From the NCBI RefSeq assembly GCF_019131995.1, contig NZ_JAHONA010000037.1, positions 1 to 18,537 on the forward strand: 18,537 nt of DNA. The letters are read 5' to 3'. A model generated the notes under the pieces. The model made no database searches. It was given only the letters and a program-made list of their open reading frames with translations, and was not told the origin of the DNA. Within the stretch, counting starts at the first letter, position 1. Every line of letters begins with the position of its first letter. Shown in pieces: positions 1 to 8,425 of this stretch. Source of the DNA: Collinsella aerofaciens (GTDB lineage Bacteria; Actinomycetota; Coriobacteriia; Coriobacteriales; Coriobacteriaceae). A program made the translations under genes and the position numbers.

Positions 1-91
1 TGTCGTAGACCGGCAGCAGCTGCTTGGAGGTCACGAGCGTGAGCGGGTACAGGCGCGTGCCGGACCCGCCGGCGAGGATGATGCCTTTCAT
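1..91 (-). CDS. rmlA: Glucose-1-phosphate thymidylyltransferase, N-terminal fragment
   Basis: Only the first 30 codons lie in the window; the gene runs off the left edge. The translation opens with [18 protein letters not shown] and continues with SKQLLPVYD. This is the nucleotide-binding signature of sugar nucleotidylyltransferases (GG-x-GTRL, then the conserved K-Q-x-x-P-V). RmlA joins glucose-1-phosphate to dTTP to give dTDP-glucose, the first step toward dTDP-rhamnose. The ATG is at 89-91, and the gene starts 31 bases after the flippase stop on the same strand, so it is probably the next gene of the polysaccharide operon. The fragment is GC-rich, unlike the AT-rich flippase and polymerase genes before it. 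Assignment to RmlA rather than another nucleotidylyltransferase (for example a cytidylyltransferase) rests on this N-terminus alone, but the match is very characteristic. Confidence 0.85.
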   Translation of the reverse strand, partial: MKGIILAGGSGTRLYPLTLVTSKQLLPVYD

Positions 92-122
92 ATCCTAATC
101 CAATCTAGATGAATGACATTTA

Positions 123-1532
123 CTAATGCTTAAGCCTGCTCAAACGCGAGGCAACGTTTTTCAATTCAGAATGATTAAGTAAAAGATAGCCAATATAAAC
201 TATCGAATACAGGAGTGCCGCCACTCCACCGGGCATGAGCTCGGTAAATAAGACGAAGGCAACTGTAAGCAAAATCTCCTGAAACGGCCTGGACGAACCC
301 GGAGCACTTAACCTTTCATTTAAATATAGTTCGGACCACAGTGACCTTCCGATAATGCAGATTACAGCGCCACACAGGACAGCATCGAGTGAATCGAGAG
401 CGAGAACACCGAATACCGAAAAGACGGTGCTGCAAATAACGGCAACGATATTCAACTTCAGGAGCAGCTGTTCTTTACGAAGAACCTTGAAATAGGTAGT
501 ACAGCAAAGGCTCATCTTCGTATTGAAGACGCATATCGGAAGTAAGAGCGCAAAATATCTAAGACTCTCGGCATATTGAGGAAGCCACGCCCCCAAAAAC
601 CAAACCATAGGGAAATAGAACAAAAAGATTGCAGGAAAAATGAGTTCGATGGCATTTCTTATGCCAATGTAAAAACGAACTCTCTCCTCATCAGAACCTG
701 TCCTAAGAGCAGGAAATAAGACCATGCTCGCCTGCGAGACAAAAGTGATAAAGAAATTGACAAGAGAGAGGGAGAACGAAATTTTTGCAAAGGCGACGAT
801 ACCCCAAAAATGATCGATAAGAAACCTAGATACCCCGAGGATCAGTGTGTCGGCGATGTTCGCAATCATCAGCTTTACGCCGACGATGATACTGCGGATA
901 CCGTCCTTAAGCGAGTTGCCAAAAGACACTGATTTAGCACATAGGATATCCCTGCCCATCCAAGAGCAATATATGAGCGCAATAATCTTCGAAACGAGAT
1001 ACGCGTAGACATAGGGATGGTAGTCCGAAACCTTAAATCCAATTAAAACAAGGAGCGGAGCCAGAAACACCAGCCTGTCTAGCATTGTAGAAAACGAAAA
1101 TAGCTTAGTTTCGTTCATAGCCTGAAAGACAAAGCCCAAATAACTTGTCAGGTTATAGACGACGGTGTAAAGCGCAAAAGACGCGATAACAAATACTCGA
1201 TTTGCGTCATCGACAAGAGGCAGCGAAACAAAAGTGATGCCGAGGCAAATCACTGCCTGGAAACAAGCACCGAAGATATACTGGGATTTTATTGAGCTCT
1301 TATCGATTTCATCACGAGAGAGACCCCCGTTAATCAAGTAGACACCATCATTCAGGCCAAGGTGAAAAAAGCCGGAATAGGTCGTATAAAACATGAACAG
1401 CTGCCAGTATCCATAATCAGCAACACCAACGATTTTCGGCACGAGCAGCGACATGACAACGCTGACCGATAGAGAAATAAACTGTGCAGCAAACGCAATC
1501 ATAGTGTTGCGTGCAATAGACGAATAATTCAT
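123..1532 (-). CDS. Wzx-type polysaccharide repeat-unit flippase
   Basis: This 469-residue, almost wholly hydrophobic protein belongs to the oligosaccharide flippase (Wzx, MOP/MVF superfamily) class. Hydrophobic segments of membrane-spanning length recur along the whole sequence (about 12-14), starting with the typical N-terminal helix pair: NTMIAFAAQFISLSVSVVMS, then LLVPKIVGVADYGYWQLFMF. The motif in which a transporter helix leads into VGVADYG-W is common in Wzx proteins. Such proteins move undecaprenyl-diphosphate-linked repeat units across the cytoplasmic membrane. The ATG at 1532 has GAGG five bases upstream. The gene follows the polymerase by 33 bases and precedes rmlA, which fits a Wzx/Wzy pathway. 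Base composition is clearly AT-richer than thrS or the redox genes in this window. The family assignment is confident; the transported glycan is unknown. Confidence 0.88.
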   Translation of the reverse strand: MNYSSIARNTMIAFAAQFISLSVSVVMSLLVPKIVGVADYGYWQLFMFYTTYSGFFHLGLNDGVYLINGGLSRDEIDKSSIKSQYIFGACFQAVICLGITFVSLPLVDDANRVFVIASFALYTVVYNLTSYLGFVFQAMNETKLFSFSTMLDRLVFLAPLLVLIGFKVSDYHPYVYAYLVSKIIALIYCSWMGRDILCAKSVSFGNSLKDGIRSIIVGVKLMIANIADTLILGVSRFLIDHFWGIVAFAKISFSLSLVNFFITFVSQASMVLFPALRTGSDEERVRFYIGIRNAIELIFPAIFLFYFPMVWFLGAWLPQYAESLRYFALLLPICVFNTKMSLCCTTYFKVLRKEQLLLKLNIVAVICSTVFSVFGVLALDSLDAVLCGAVICIIGRSLWSELYLNERLSAPGSSRPFQEILLTVAFVLFTELMPGGVAALLYSIVYIGYLLLNHSELKNVASRLSRLKH

Positions 1533-1565
1533 TCAACCTCGTTTGTTTAAACTAACATCCTTGAT

Positions 1566-2798
1566 TTATTCAGAAATCAAGGATGGGCCTGACTCGCACA
1601 AATCTGAATACCGAGCACTCGTTCTACCCAGAACGAGTCCACAGGAAGCAAACAAGATAACCGTTGGCACCCACCAACCAAGCTCACAATAAAATATGAG
1701 CTCCGCACAGCATATACAGGAGACGGTAAATAGTACTTGATCGAGTTCGCAACGCGACCTGAACGAACCGATGCCAGCGGAAATTATCAAGAATACAAAG
1801 CTACAAATTCCAAGAAAACCGTATTCATACAGCATTGCAAGGAAACCATTATCCACCGTTGAAAAACCGCTAATTTCAACCGTCGTGCCCAGCATAGTCA
1901 CGCGACTACTGCCAAAACCATTTCCAGTAAGCCAAAACAGCGGCCTGCTTAAAAAGCTATGAATAATATAGGCAATGGCTCCGGAACGCTGGCTATATGA
2001 AACATCAGTTTCAAGCTCACCAAATCGAGAAGCCACAAAGTTAAACAGTCCAAACTTGTAGAGAATAAAAACGAGTAGCAATACAGCTGGAATTAAAAGG
2101 GCAATTAAATTCCATTTAGAATACTCGGGGTTCTTTAGGCGAAAGACCAGGTACACCGATGCTAAAGCAATGAGAATAATCCACGCGCTACGACTCTTTG
2201 TCAGAAGCAGAGCGACCAAAAGAACTACAGAGCATAAGAGACGTTTCATCCTGCCCGTCTCCAATTTATAGTTAATTACCACAGCAATAACTATCATTTG
2301 GCCAAATACGATTGCATGACCGAAAAAACTACGCAGTCGATACAAGGATGGATTATCAATCGTTACAGTTTGCAGAAAAGAAAAGGAACCATTTGTAACT
2401 AGTCGTTGACCTAAAACAATTTCAAGGACAAAGCTAAATAGGCAGGCGAACACCATAACGTTGCGAAGCATAAGCAATGCAGACTCAACCCAGTCATCAT
2501 TCTTTGCTTTACCGTAAATATAACCAAGAAGAATGCAAAAGAAATACGAGCAGACCGTAAGGAGGGATTCGTTAATGCTTCGGGACGTAAACGCAATAGC
2601 AGAAAAGAAAACTATCGCGCCCATAACGACAATGGGAATGGCGTTATTTAAAAACACTTTGTAGAGACGCCCAGAAAGAACTTCTTTGAAAACGAGCAAT
2701 CCTAGAACAGAAAATAATAGTCCTTTAGCGGGAGAAATGACACTTAAGATTGCGGCGAAAATCAAAATAGTGAATTCATTAGTAAATAGCTCAAGCAT
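1566..2798 (-). CDS. Wzy-like O-antigen/capsule polymerase (O-antigen ligase family)
   Basis: This polytopic membrane protein of about 410 residues has roughly ten to twelve hydrophobic helices. In its middle is the segment SFFGHAIVFGQM, and after a short loop TKSRSAWIILIALASVYLVF; the S/T-R-S pattern is typical of the Wzy_C/O-antigen ligase fold. A long extracytoplasmic loop with RSGAIAYIIHSFLSRPLFWL and TGNGFGSSR follows, as in Wzy/WaaL proteins. Its role would be polymerisation of lipid-linked repeat units at the outer membrane face. The open frame extends to a GTG at 2807, but I prefer the ATG at 2798, because AGGTG lies just before it and the GTG has no clear ribosome site. It directly follows the GT2 gene, whose stop codon is at 2808-2810. 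A ligase rather than a polymerase cannot be excluded, since the two share this fold. Confidence 0.82.
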   Translation of the reverse strand: MLELFTNEFTILIFAAILSVISPAKGLLFSVLGLLVFKEVLSGRLYKVFLNNAIPIVVMGAIVFFSAIAFTSRSINESLLTVCSYFFCILLGYIYGKAKNDDWVESALLMLRNVMVFACLFSFVLEIVLGQRLVTNGSFSFLQTVTIDNPSLYRLRSFFGHAIVFGQMIVIAVVINYKLETGRMKRLLCSVVLLVALLLTKSRSAWIILIALASVYLVFRLKNPEYSKWNLIALLIPAVLLLVFILYKFGLFNFVASRFGELETDVSYSQRSGAIAYIIHSFLSRPLFWLTGNGFGSSRVTMLGTTVEISGFSTVDNGFLAMLYEYGFLGICSFVFLIISAGIGSFRSRCELDQVLFTVSCICCAELIFYCELGWWVPTVILFASCGLVLGRTSARYSDLCESGPSLISE

Positions 2799-2807
2799 TC
2801 TAAACAC

Positions 2808-3752
2808 CTACTTACTGTCACAGGAACTGATTAAGGCCTTAAAGTCACCAAGCAGGGAACGATTTGACAGTTCATACTTACGGTATTTTAGAATGGTGCC
2901 TAAATCACTTATTTTTAGGCCACCTACGAGCAAGTGCAAACGGGCATTTAAAACAGAACCGTAATGCTCTATATGCGCAGAAGATATACGATAATCGCCA
3001 GGATTACTACTGCAGTATTCTTCTAAAACCTTAGAAAATCTCAAGCACATCCCTATCTCAGCAACACGAGATTTCCTGTCAATATGTCTCATCTCAGTTG
3101 CATTAGAGTCATGCCTACGGAACCGAATCAAGGGCTGATTTAGAAGTCTGAGGGTCCCCTTCAGTAATGAGAAGCGCCATAACATACCGTCATGAGCAAA
3201 ATCATCCTGCCAATATGGCATGATTTCCCTTATAAAACTCGATTTTACGGCATACGAACATCCAGGGCGCCGTACCGACATAAACTTGCTATCGAAAACC
3301 GGGGCCTCCAAATCGTCCAGAGGTTTGGAATCATCGACAGCACCATAGACTGTTACTTTTTTACCGCCGCTCTCATAAAACGGCTCGACGGCGCAGCTGA
3401 GAACGTCGATAGAGGAGTCCTTCTCGAGGATTGAGGACATCACAGCGATTTTATCGGGTTCCCAGATATCATCCTGGTCGCACGGGAAGACGATGCCCTC
3501 ATCTATAGATGCAAGGTCGAGAAGCCGCTTGAAGCTCATGCGCCAGCCGAAATTAGAGCTGTTCTTGTTGATGGTCCAATTATCGAGCCCATGCTTCTCA
3601 ATATATTCGCCAATGAGATCGAATGACCCGTCTGTTGAGCAATCATCCGCAATCAGCACTCGGTCCGGAGACACTGTCTGAAGTCTTAAGCTATCTAGCT
3701 GCTCAGTAAGATATCGCGTGCCGTTGTAAACTGACATCACAACCGTAACCAT
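2808..3752 (-). CDS. Glycosyltransferase family 2 (rhamnosyltransferase-like)
   Basis: This 314-residue cytoplasmic enzyme has an N-terminal GT-A domain. It starts with VTVVMSVYNGTRYLTEQLDS and continues with LIADDCSTDGS, where the DD/D residues bind the nucleotide sugar. The metal-site motif is CDQDDIWEPDKI at about residues 91-102. The DQDD-x-W form and the later HDGMLWRFS are typical of bacterial GT2 enzymes annotated as rhamnosyl or N-acetylglucosaminyl transferases of cell-surface glycans. It probably adds one sugar to the undecaprenyl-linked repeat unit. The ATG at 3752 has GAAGG six bases upstream. It lies 17 bases after the GT4 gene and is followed by the polymerase. Composition is already AT-rich toward its 3' end. 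Donor specificity cannot be read from sequence; rmlA downstream in the operon makes rhamnose a reasonable guess. Confidence 0.88.
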   Translation of the reverse strand: MVTVVMSVYNGTRYLTEQLDSLRLQTVSPDRVLIADDCSTDGSFDLIGEYIEKHGLDNWTINKNSSNFGWRMSFKRLLDLASIDEGIVFPCDQDDIWEPDKIAVMSSILEKDSSIDVLSCAVEPFYESGGKKVTVYGAVDDSKPLDDLEAPVFDSKFMSVRRPGCSYAVKSSFIREIMPYWQDDFAHDGMLWRFSLLKGTLRLLNQPLIRFRRHDSNATEMRHIDRKSRVAEIGMCLRFSKVLEEYCSSNPGDYRISSAHIEHYGSVLNARLHLLVGGLKISDLGTILKYRKYELSNRSLLGDFKALISSCDSK

Positions 3753-3769
3753 TAAAAACCTTCATCCAA

Positions 3770-4987
3770 TTAAAGCTTAGCCATTAGCTGATCGTAAATA
3801 CCGATAAGACGTTCTACATAAGCGGTCTTTTCGAGGCAGCTGAAGTCCGCCTTCTCAACCGCCCCCCTATAACGCGAGTAAACATCGGGATCGAGCATAT
3901 TGACCATTGCGGCGGATAGCGACTCGGCATTGCCCGCGCTGAAGACCTCGCCGAGACCTTTCGACCTCACAAAGGAGGCAGCGTCGCCGACATCAGAGAC
4001 GATGCACGGCAGACCGGCAGCGATCATGGCCTCATAGGCGACAAGCCCGAACGTCTCTCGACAAACCGAGGGCATAACGATTGCACGTGACCGCGTCATG
4101 ACGGAAAGCACCTTGTCATGGGGCAGCGCGCCCATGAATTTGATATCCGGATAATTGTCCGACAGCCTCTTCAATTCGGTACCGTCACCGATGACGATAG
4201 CGTCCACACCGGCCCTGCTGGCGGCTTCGCAAAATAAATCGCAGCCCTTTTCGGGGCTCAGGCGACCTACAAATAGGTAAGCCGCGCAATCTGCGTCCAA
4301 TCCATGTTGGATTTTGTTCGCATCAACGTAATTCAAGCAATCGAATCGCCCGGCTTCCCATGCTAGATTGGGCTCAATCAACCGACGGCTGGAATCTGAA
4401 ACGAAGACCACCGCCGGACGCAGGGCTCTCAAGACATATTCCTGTACAGAAAAGCGAACGGATCGATACATTTTTTGGGTATATGAGCGCTTGTCGCAGT
4501 TATGCAGCAGGCACTTTGGGGAACCGGGGGCGATTCCGCAGTTGCAGTGATTCACATAGTCGTAGAGCCCACCGTTGGAACAAACGAGGAAGTACTCATG
4601 GGCTGTGATCAGGCACTTGAACCCCCGTCGCCCTATGGCCCTAAATATCGAGGGAGAAAGGGAGTGCGTCCAAGAGTGAACGTGGACGACCGTCGTCTTC
4701 GGATCGAGCTGCTTCAGCAGATCATCCAGCGCCGTTTCCGAGCGCCTGTTCCAGATACCCTGGACAGCGCCGGAGACGCCCCCGTTCAGGACGTCGTTCT
4801 GCCCGCAATTGACACAAACAACGCCAGATTCGATTAAGGAGGGATCGGGGTCACCCAACGCTGAAAAGAAATAGCTGTTGACACCTATCCTCGCCAGAGC
4901 AGCTGCTGTTTCGATTGCGATTTTTGAAGCTCCGCCCCCGATATGGGGACGGTCGCAAATCGTTATCACTGTGGTGAAGTTACTCAT
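3770..4987 (-). CDS. Glycosyltransferase family 4 (GT-B fold)
   Basis: This retaining glycosyltransferase of 405 residues has the GT-B fold. The N-terminus has the acceptor-side glycine loop IGGGASKIAIETAAAL. The C-terminal domain has FVGRLSPEKGCDLF and the E-x7-E nucleotide-sugar motif in RETFGLVAYEAMIAAGLP. Between them is a cysteine cluster (CSNGG, then CNCG, KCLLHNC), as seen in some GT4 subfamilies; whether it binds metal is unknown. The open frame begins at 5017, but the start is most likely the ATG at 4987. That ATG overlaps the stop codon of the upstream FrhB-like gene in the sequence ATGAGTAA, giving translational coupling, with AGGA just upstream. It would extend the polysaccharide repeat unit on its lipid carrier. 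The donor sugar is unknown. Confidence 0.88.
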   Translation of the reverse strand: MSNFTTVITICDRPHIGGGASKIAIETAAALARIGVNSYFFSALGDPDPSLIESGVVCVNCGQNDVLNGGVSGAVQGIWNRRSETALDDLLKQLDPKTTVVHVHSWTHSLSPSIFRAIGRRGFKCLITAHEYFLVCSNGGLYDYVNHCNCGIAPGSPKCLLHNCDKRSYTQKMYRSVRFSVQEYVLRALRPAVVFVSDSSRRLIEPNLAWEAGRFDCLNYVDANKIQHGLDADCAAYLFVGRLSPEKGCDLFCEAASRAGVDAIVIGDGTELKRLSDNYPDIKFMGALPHDKVLSVMTRSRAIVMPSVCRETFGLVAYEAMIAAGLPCIVSDVGDAASFVRSKGLGEVFSAGNAESLSAAMVNMLDPDVYSRYRGAVEKADFSCLEKTAYVERLIGIYDQLMAKL

Positions 4988-6185
4988 GCACGGTCCTAGG
5001 TTTGATAGATCGGACAAACCGCTTTACACGCAGGCGCATCGACGGGGGGAGCAGCATTTTCAGACGGTCGAAAAGGGTCGCATTCGGCGCCAGGACGGAA
5101 TCAAAGACTTGTAATCCTGTAGCCTCGAAATGCTCGATAACGGCATCGCGCCTCTCCTCAAGATCCGAGCGCTTATTAGGATCTTCATGCAGCAGCACAT
5201 CATCCGGAGCAAGGCCGTTGTTAGAGTAGGCGACGCAATCGCTTATTTCATCGATCAATTTTGCCCCGCGCTCGGTCTTCACGATAACGGCCGAAACACC
5301 CTTCTCGGGATGTCCGCAGTCTTGGACAGACTCAGAACGCCAGGAATCACCGAGGATGATGTCGGCAGGACTGTCGCTCCCTCTGAAAGGACAGCCGTAG
5401 CAAGACGATCTGCTGATCAGGCCTTTGATGTAGGAACCATAAAAGGGATCGAATGCAGCGGGCCTCTTTATAATCCTGCCGTCGGATAACTCGATTTTTA
5501 TGTTATGACCCCATCCGAATTTCGATTTATCTCTAAAAGTCAGTGCGGTGACATCGGACTTCTCCCGAAGCTCGAGCCAGTCAACATAGGAACGAAACAT
5601 GGAAGAGCTTGGTACACCGTGGCAAACAACGCTGACGGTTGTCAGCCCATCCATCGGTTTACCCAAATAGAGACGGAGCGCGGAAACCTGACAAGGAGTA
5701 CCGCTGAAGAGGACTCGCTTGCCGGATTTGAGATCGCTGAGCACTTCGGGATACGATTCGCTAGCATCGCTCTGGACATATTTGGACTTTTGCAGGAGCG
5801 CGATTTCGGCAAGCTCGGATATACCGATATGCCTGACGTGATCGACGCCATCCCAGGCGGCGCCGTAAACGCGCCCGCCGTCCGATAGTATACGTTTCGC
5901 AAGAAGGGAGAAGACGCCGCCGGACGAACTTTGCGCGAGCTCGTCCGGGTCATCGCTCTGCAAGACAGCGGCGCGAATGGCCTCCGAGTCCGCGTCGACT
6001 TGGTTTTCCGCCGGACAGGTACGCAGGCAAAGACCGCAGGAGGTGCATCTCGCTGCGTCCACCACGGGATATTCGAAACCGTCGGGCGAGGTACGCATAG
6101 TAATAGCGGAAAAAGGGCATTTGGCCGCGCAAGCTCCGCAACCAAAGCAGGCCCGGTGAGAAACTGTGTCGATGTTCTTGCTCAA
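4980..6185 (-). CDS. FrhB-like iron-sulfur flavoprotein (F420 hydrogenase beta-subunit family)
   Basis: This 401-residue protein starts with a two-cluster ferredoxin domain: CFGCGACAAKCPFSAITM (about residues 14-31), then CTSCGLCLRTCP (about 47-58), which supplies eight cysteines for two [4Fe-4S] clusters. The FrhB/FdhB N and C domains follow, with SSSGGVFSLLAKRIL, FSGTPCQVSAL, CHGVPSS and CYGCPFRG-x-x-SPADI-x-LGDSW. The family includes F420-reducing hydrogenase and formate dehydrogenase beta subunits, but members inside polysaccharide loci have no proven reaction. The start is TTG at 6185, supported by GGGGGAAG six bases upstream; no ATG lies near. It sits 12 bases after the pyruvyl transferase gene and overlaps the next GT4 by eight bases, so it acts with the glycan genes. 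A redox step linked to pyruvylation or to sugar modification is possible. Confidence 0.88.
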   Translation of the reverse strand: MSKNIDTVSHRACFGCGACAAKCPFSAITMRTSPDGFEYPVVDAARCTSCGLCLRTCPAENQVDADSEAIRAAVLQSDDPDELAQSSSGGVFSLLAKRILSDGGRVYGAAWDGVDHVRHIGISELAEIALLQKSKYVQSDASESYPEVLSDLKSGKRVLFSGTPCQVSALRLYLGKPMDGLTTVSVVCHGVPSSSMFRSYVDWLELREKSDVTALTFRDKSKFGWGHNIKIELSDGRIIKRPAAFDPFYGSYIKGLISRSSCYGCPFRGSDSPADIILGDSWRSESVQDCGHPEKGVSAVIVKTERGAKLIDEISDCVAYSNNGLAPDDVLLHEDPNKRSDLEERRDAVIEHFEATGLQVFDSVLAPNATLFDRLKMLLPPSMRLRVKRFVRSIKPRTVHE

Positions 6186-6197
6186 GCTAACTTCCCC

Positions 6198-7316
6198 CTA
6201 TTGCTCAAGAGCATCCAAGAGCCATTTTTTCGAAAACGTGATGAGCGACTCCACGTCGGACAGTCGCTTCTCATAGCCCTCAATTTCCGTAGCGTTCATG
6301 TGACTGTCATAGCCATCTAGCAGACGATCCTCGGTATTCGAGAGCCTCGAGAGGCTCTCGACTCGAGAGTTTTGAGAGCGCTTGTCGGTCTCCTCAAATC
6401 TCTTGAAGCAGTAATAGTCTTTGCGGAAAATTTGAGAAAACAGCGTACCGTGCAGCGAATCGGTTAACACGAACCGCGCGCTCGCCAGATAAGCGAGCCA
6501 TTCATCGGGACCAAGCCCGTAACGCGGATTGAGCTGCTCGTCGACAGCATTTTTACCTGAACCGACAAGCGTCACGACCTCGCAGCCGAGCTCTTTTGAA
6601 ATCGAATCGACAGCTTTCCTGTAAAACGGCCTATTCCCAAGGAAATAGCAGACGATTTTCCCGGGCTCAGGACATTTACCGTTGATGAGCGGGGCCCAGT
6701 CCTCTTTCGACAGGAGCAGGACAGGGTCCACAACCTGTGAAGGGCGCTCGAGACCGAGGGATTCGACAAAATCCGCGCCCGCATCTTCACGAACAGACAC
6801 AGAGCTGAACGTTTTAATCAGATCGGTAATGATCTTTTTCTTCCTCTGCGTGGTGCTCGTGACACCGAAGCTGGGTGCATACGCGATTCTCTTATCGCTG
6901 TCGCTTAGAAAGGAGAGATAGAAATTCCTATTCAAAAGATAAGGGGACCAGATTTGATCAGATCCGCAGACGTATGCATCGTATTTCCCCCGTAAATCGA
7001 CCAGTCCGTCTGTATCGACAATCCGATCAGTGGTCTCGATGTTCTGGCTCAAAAAGCGATTGAATACGTCGGCCGTCGAGGATCCGAAGTCATCATGTTC
7101 CTTCTTGCGATTGAATAGCTCGCGTGCTTTGCCAGCAAATAAATCGAAGGAGTTCCGGTTGATCGCCCAGTTCAGTAGCTTTTCTTTAACGCAGGGAAGA
7201 TAGTCGGCGTCGACAACGTCATGCCCTTCTGCCTTCAAAAACTGCTGTAGGGCATAAGCCTGAAGCAACGTACCGAAATTTTGATTATGGAGCCACGTTA
7301 AAATACAAATTTTCAT
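6198..7316 (-). CDS. Polysaccharide pyruvyl transferase family protein
   Basis: This 372-residue GT-B-like enzyme is of the PS_pyruv_trans (CsaB/WcaK-related) family. It opens with MKICILTWLHNQNFGTLLQ followed by AYALQQFL, the family's N-terminal signature. It then has CGSDQIWSPYL, YAPSFGV, SVREDAGADFVESLG and VDPVLLL, and near the C-terminus LTDSLHGTLFSQIF, where the conserved S/D-x-H-G contacts the donor. Family members transfer pyruvate from phosphoenolpyruvate to a sugar hydroxyl pair, giving acidic ketals on capsules or cell-wall glycans. Its ATG overlaps the stop of the preceding GT4 gene by one base (TAATG), indicating coupled translation. The next gene encodes the FrhB-like protein; this pairing is common in gut bacterial glycan loci. 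The exact acceptor cannot be inferred. Confidence 0.87.
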   Translation of the reverse strand: MKICILTWLHNQNFGTLLQAYALQQFLKAEGHDVVDADYLPCVKEKLLNWAINRNSFDLFAGKARELFNRKKEHDDFGSSTADVFNRFLSQNIETTDRIVDTDGLVDLRGKYDAYVCGSDQIWSPYLLNRNFYLSFLSDSDKRIAYAPSFGVTSTTQRKKKIITDLIKTFSSVSVREDAGADFVESLGLERPSQVVDPVLLLSKEDWAPLINGKCPEPGKIVCYFLGNRPFYRKAVDSISKELGCEVVTLVGSGKNAVDEQLNPRYGLGPDEWLAYLASARFVLTDSLHGTLFSQIFRKDYYCFKRFEETDKRSQNSRVESLSRLSNTEDRLLDGYDSHMNATEIEGYEKRLSDVESLITFSKKWLLDALEQ

Positions 7317-8425
7317 TAATTCACCGTTTCAAATAACTTCAGGTAGTACTCTTCGAGCTTGGGCGCTGCCCTAAAGATGTCATAAGATTCAAGCCCCAGA
7401 GATGCTTGGGGATCGGAACGATTAACGACATCTGTGCGTGTGGTAAGGATCGCATTGGACCAGCCCTCAATGCCCGCACTCAACGGAACGAAGCTGCACC
7501 GACCGGATAGCGCGACCTCGTTGGGGACCCTCTCAGAGCAGATGCACGGGAGGCCGGAAGCCTGAGCCTCAATCGCGACCATTCCGAGACCCTCGTACAG
7601 ACTGGGGAGTACGAATAAATCAAGCGCCTGATAGATGTCCTGTACATCAGAGATTTGGCCGAGAAAATGCACCGCCGAGGCAATGCCCAGTGAGCACGCT
7701 TTTTCCTCCGCCTGCGGTCGCAGCTTTCCATCGCCACAAATAACAAGAATGGAGTCGGGATTCTGAGCATGCACCGCCTTGAAAACATCAAGCAAAAACA
7801 ACTGATTCTTCTGGGAGATGAACCTACCGATATTTCCCAATACCAGTGTATCGTCCTTCGCTCCAAGCTCAGTACGTCGCTCATCCCTAATCGATCTATT
7901 GAAAGAAAAGACGTTCAGATCGATAGCATTATTAAAAACAGTAAAACGGGATGAGCCGAATAGCCATTTTCCAGCATGCTCGGTGCAGGCGGCCAAATTA
8001 GTCGGATACCTTGTTGAGAAAAGCTTCAAAAAGCCTTTGACAACGTTTTTAGCAAACTCGCCCTTACCGCTCGTAGAGTGGCTGTGGGCTATACGCACAG
8101 GTACGCCCGCCTTCTTTGCAGCACGAAGCGGAAAGACAGAAAGCGCGTTGATGTGACTGTGCACAATATTCCAGCCCTCTTGTTTATAGAGGCGCTGAAG
8201 CTCTCGCTGGTATTTGACAACATGTTGGTAGGGCGGAATCTCGAAAACCCTGCCGCCGAGCGATTCAATCTCGTCACGGGGAACAAGCGTCGAATCGGAA
8301 TCGACAAGAAAGTCAAACTGTACTTTGCTGTGATCAATATGGCGGTAGTAATTCATGACGACAGCCTCAACACCGCCGCCAACCATCTTGCCAACAACCT
8401 GAGCCACCCTAACCGGTTCAGTCAT
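7316..8425 (-). CDS. Glycosyltransferase family 4 (family 1/4 EPS type)
   Basis: This 369-residue GT-B glycosyltransferase has an N-terminus, VRVAQVVGKMVGGGVEAVVM, that carries the acceptor-side glycine-rich loop of the EpsF/CapM-like GT4 group. The middle has HSHINALSVFPLRAAKKAGV and RIAHSHS. The C-terminal domain has LGNIGRFISQKNQ, VICGDG and LPSLYEGLGMVAIEAQASGL, which contains the E-x7-E donor motif. Because it directly follows the initiating sugar transferase, it is the best candidate for adding the second sugar. Its ATG abuts the upstream stop (TAAATG), and GGAGGTG nine bases earlier supports it. The end overlaps the pyruvyl transferase start by one base. The donor is unknown. Confidence 0.88.
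   Translation of the reverse strand: MTEPVRVAQVVGKMVGGGVEAVVMNYYRHIDHSKVQFDFLVDSDSTLVPRDEIESLGGRVFEIPPYQHVVKYQRELQRLYKQEGWNIVHSHINALSVFPLRAAKKAGVPVRIAHSHSTSGKGEFAKNVVKGFLKLFSTRYPTNLAACTEHAGKWLFGSSRFTVFNNAIDLNVFSFNRSIRDERRTELGAKDDTLVLGNIGRFISQKNQLFLLDVFKAVHAQNPDSILVICGDGKLRPQAEEKACSLGIASAVHFLGQISDVQDIYQALDLFVLPSLYEGLGMVAIEAQASGLPCICSERVPNEVALSGRCSFVPLSAGIEGWSNAILTTRTDVVNRSDPQASLGLESYDIFRAAPKLEEYYLKLFETVN

Noticed and set aside
4988..5017. Upstream ATG start (5017) for the second GT4 gene
   Set aside because: It would add ten residues encoded within the FrhB-like gene. The ATG at 4987 overlaps the upstream stop and has a better ribosome site, and the protein then begins at the normal GT4 N-terminus.
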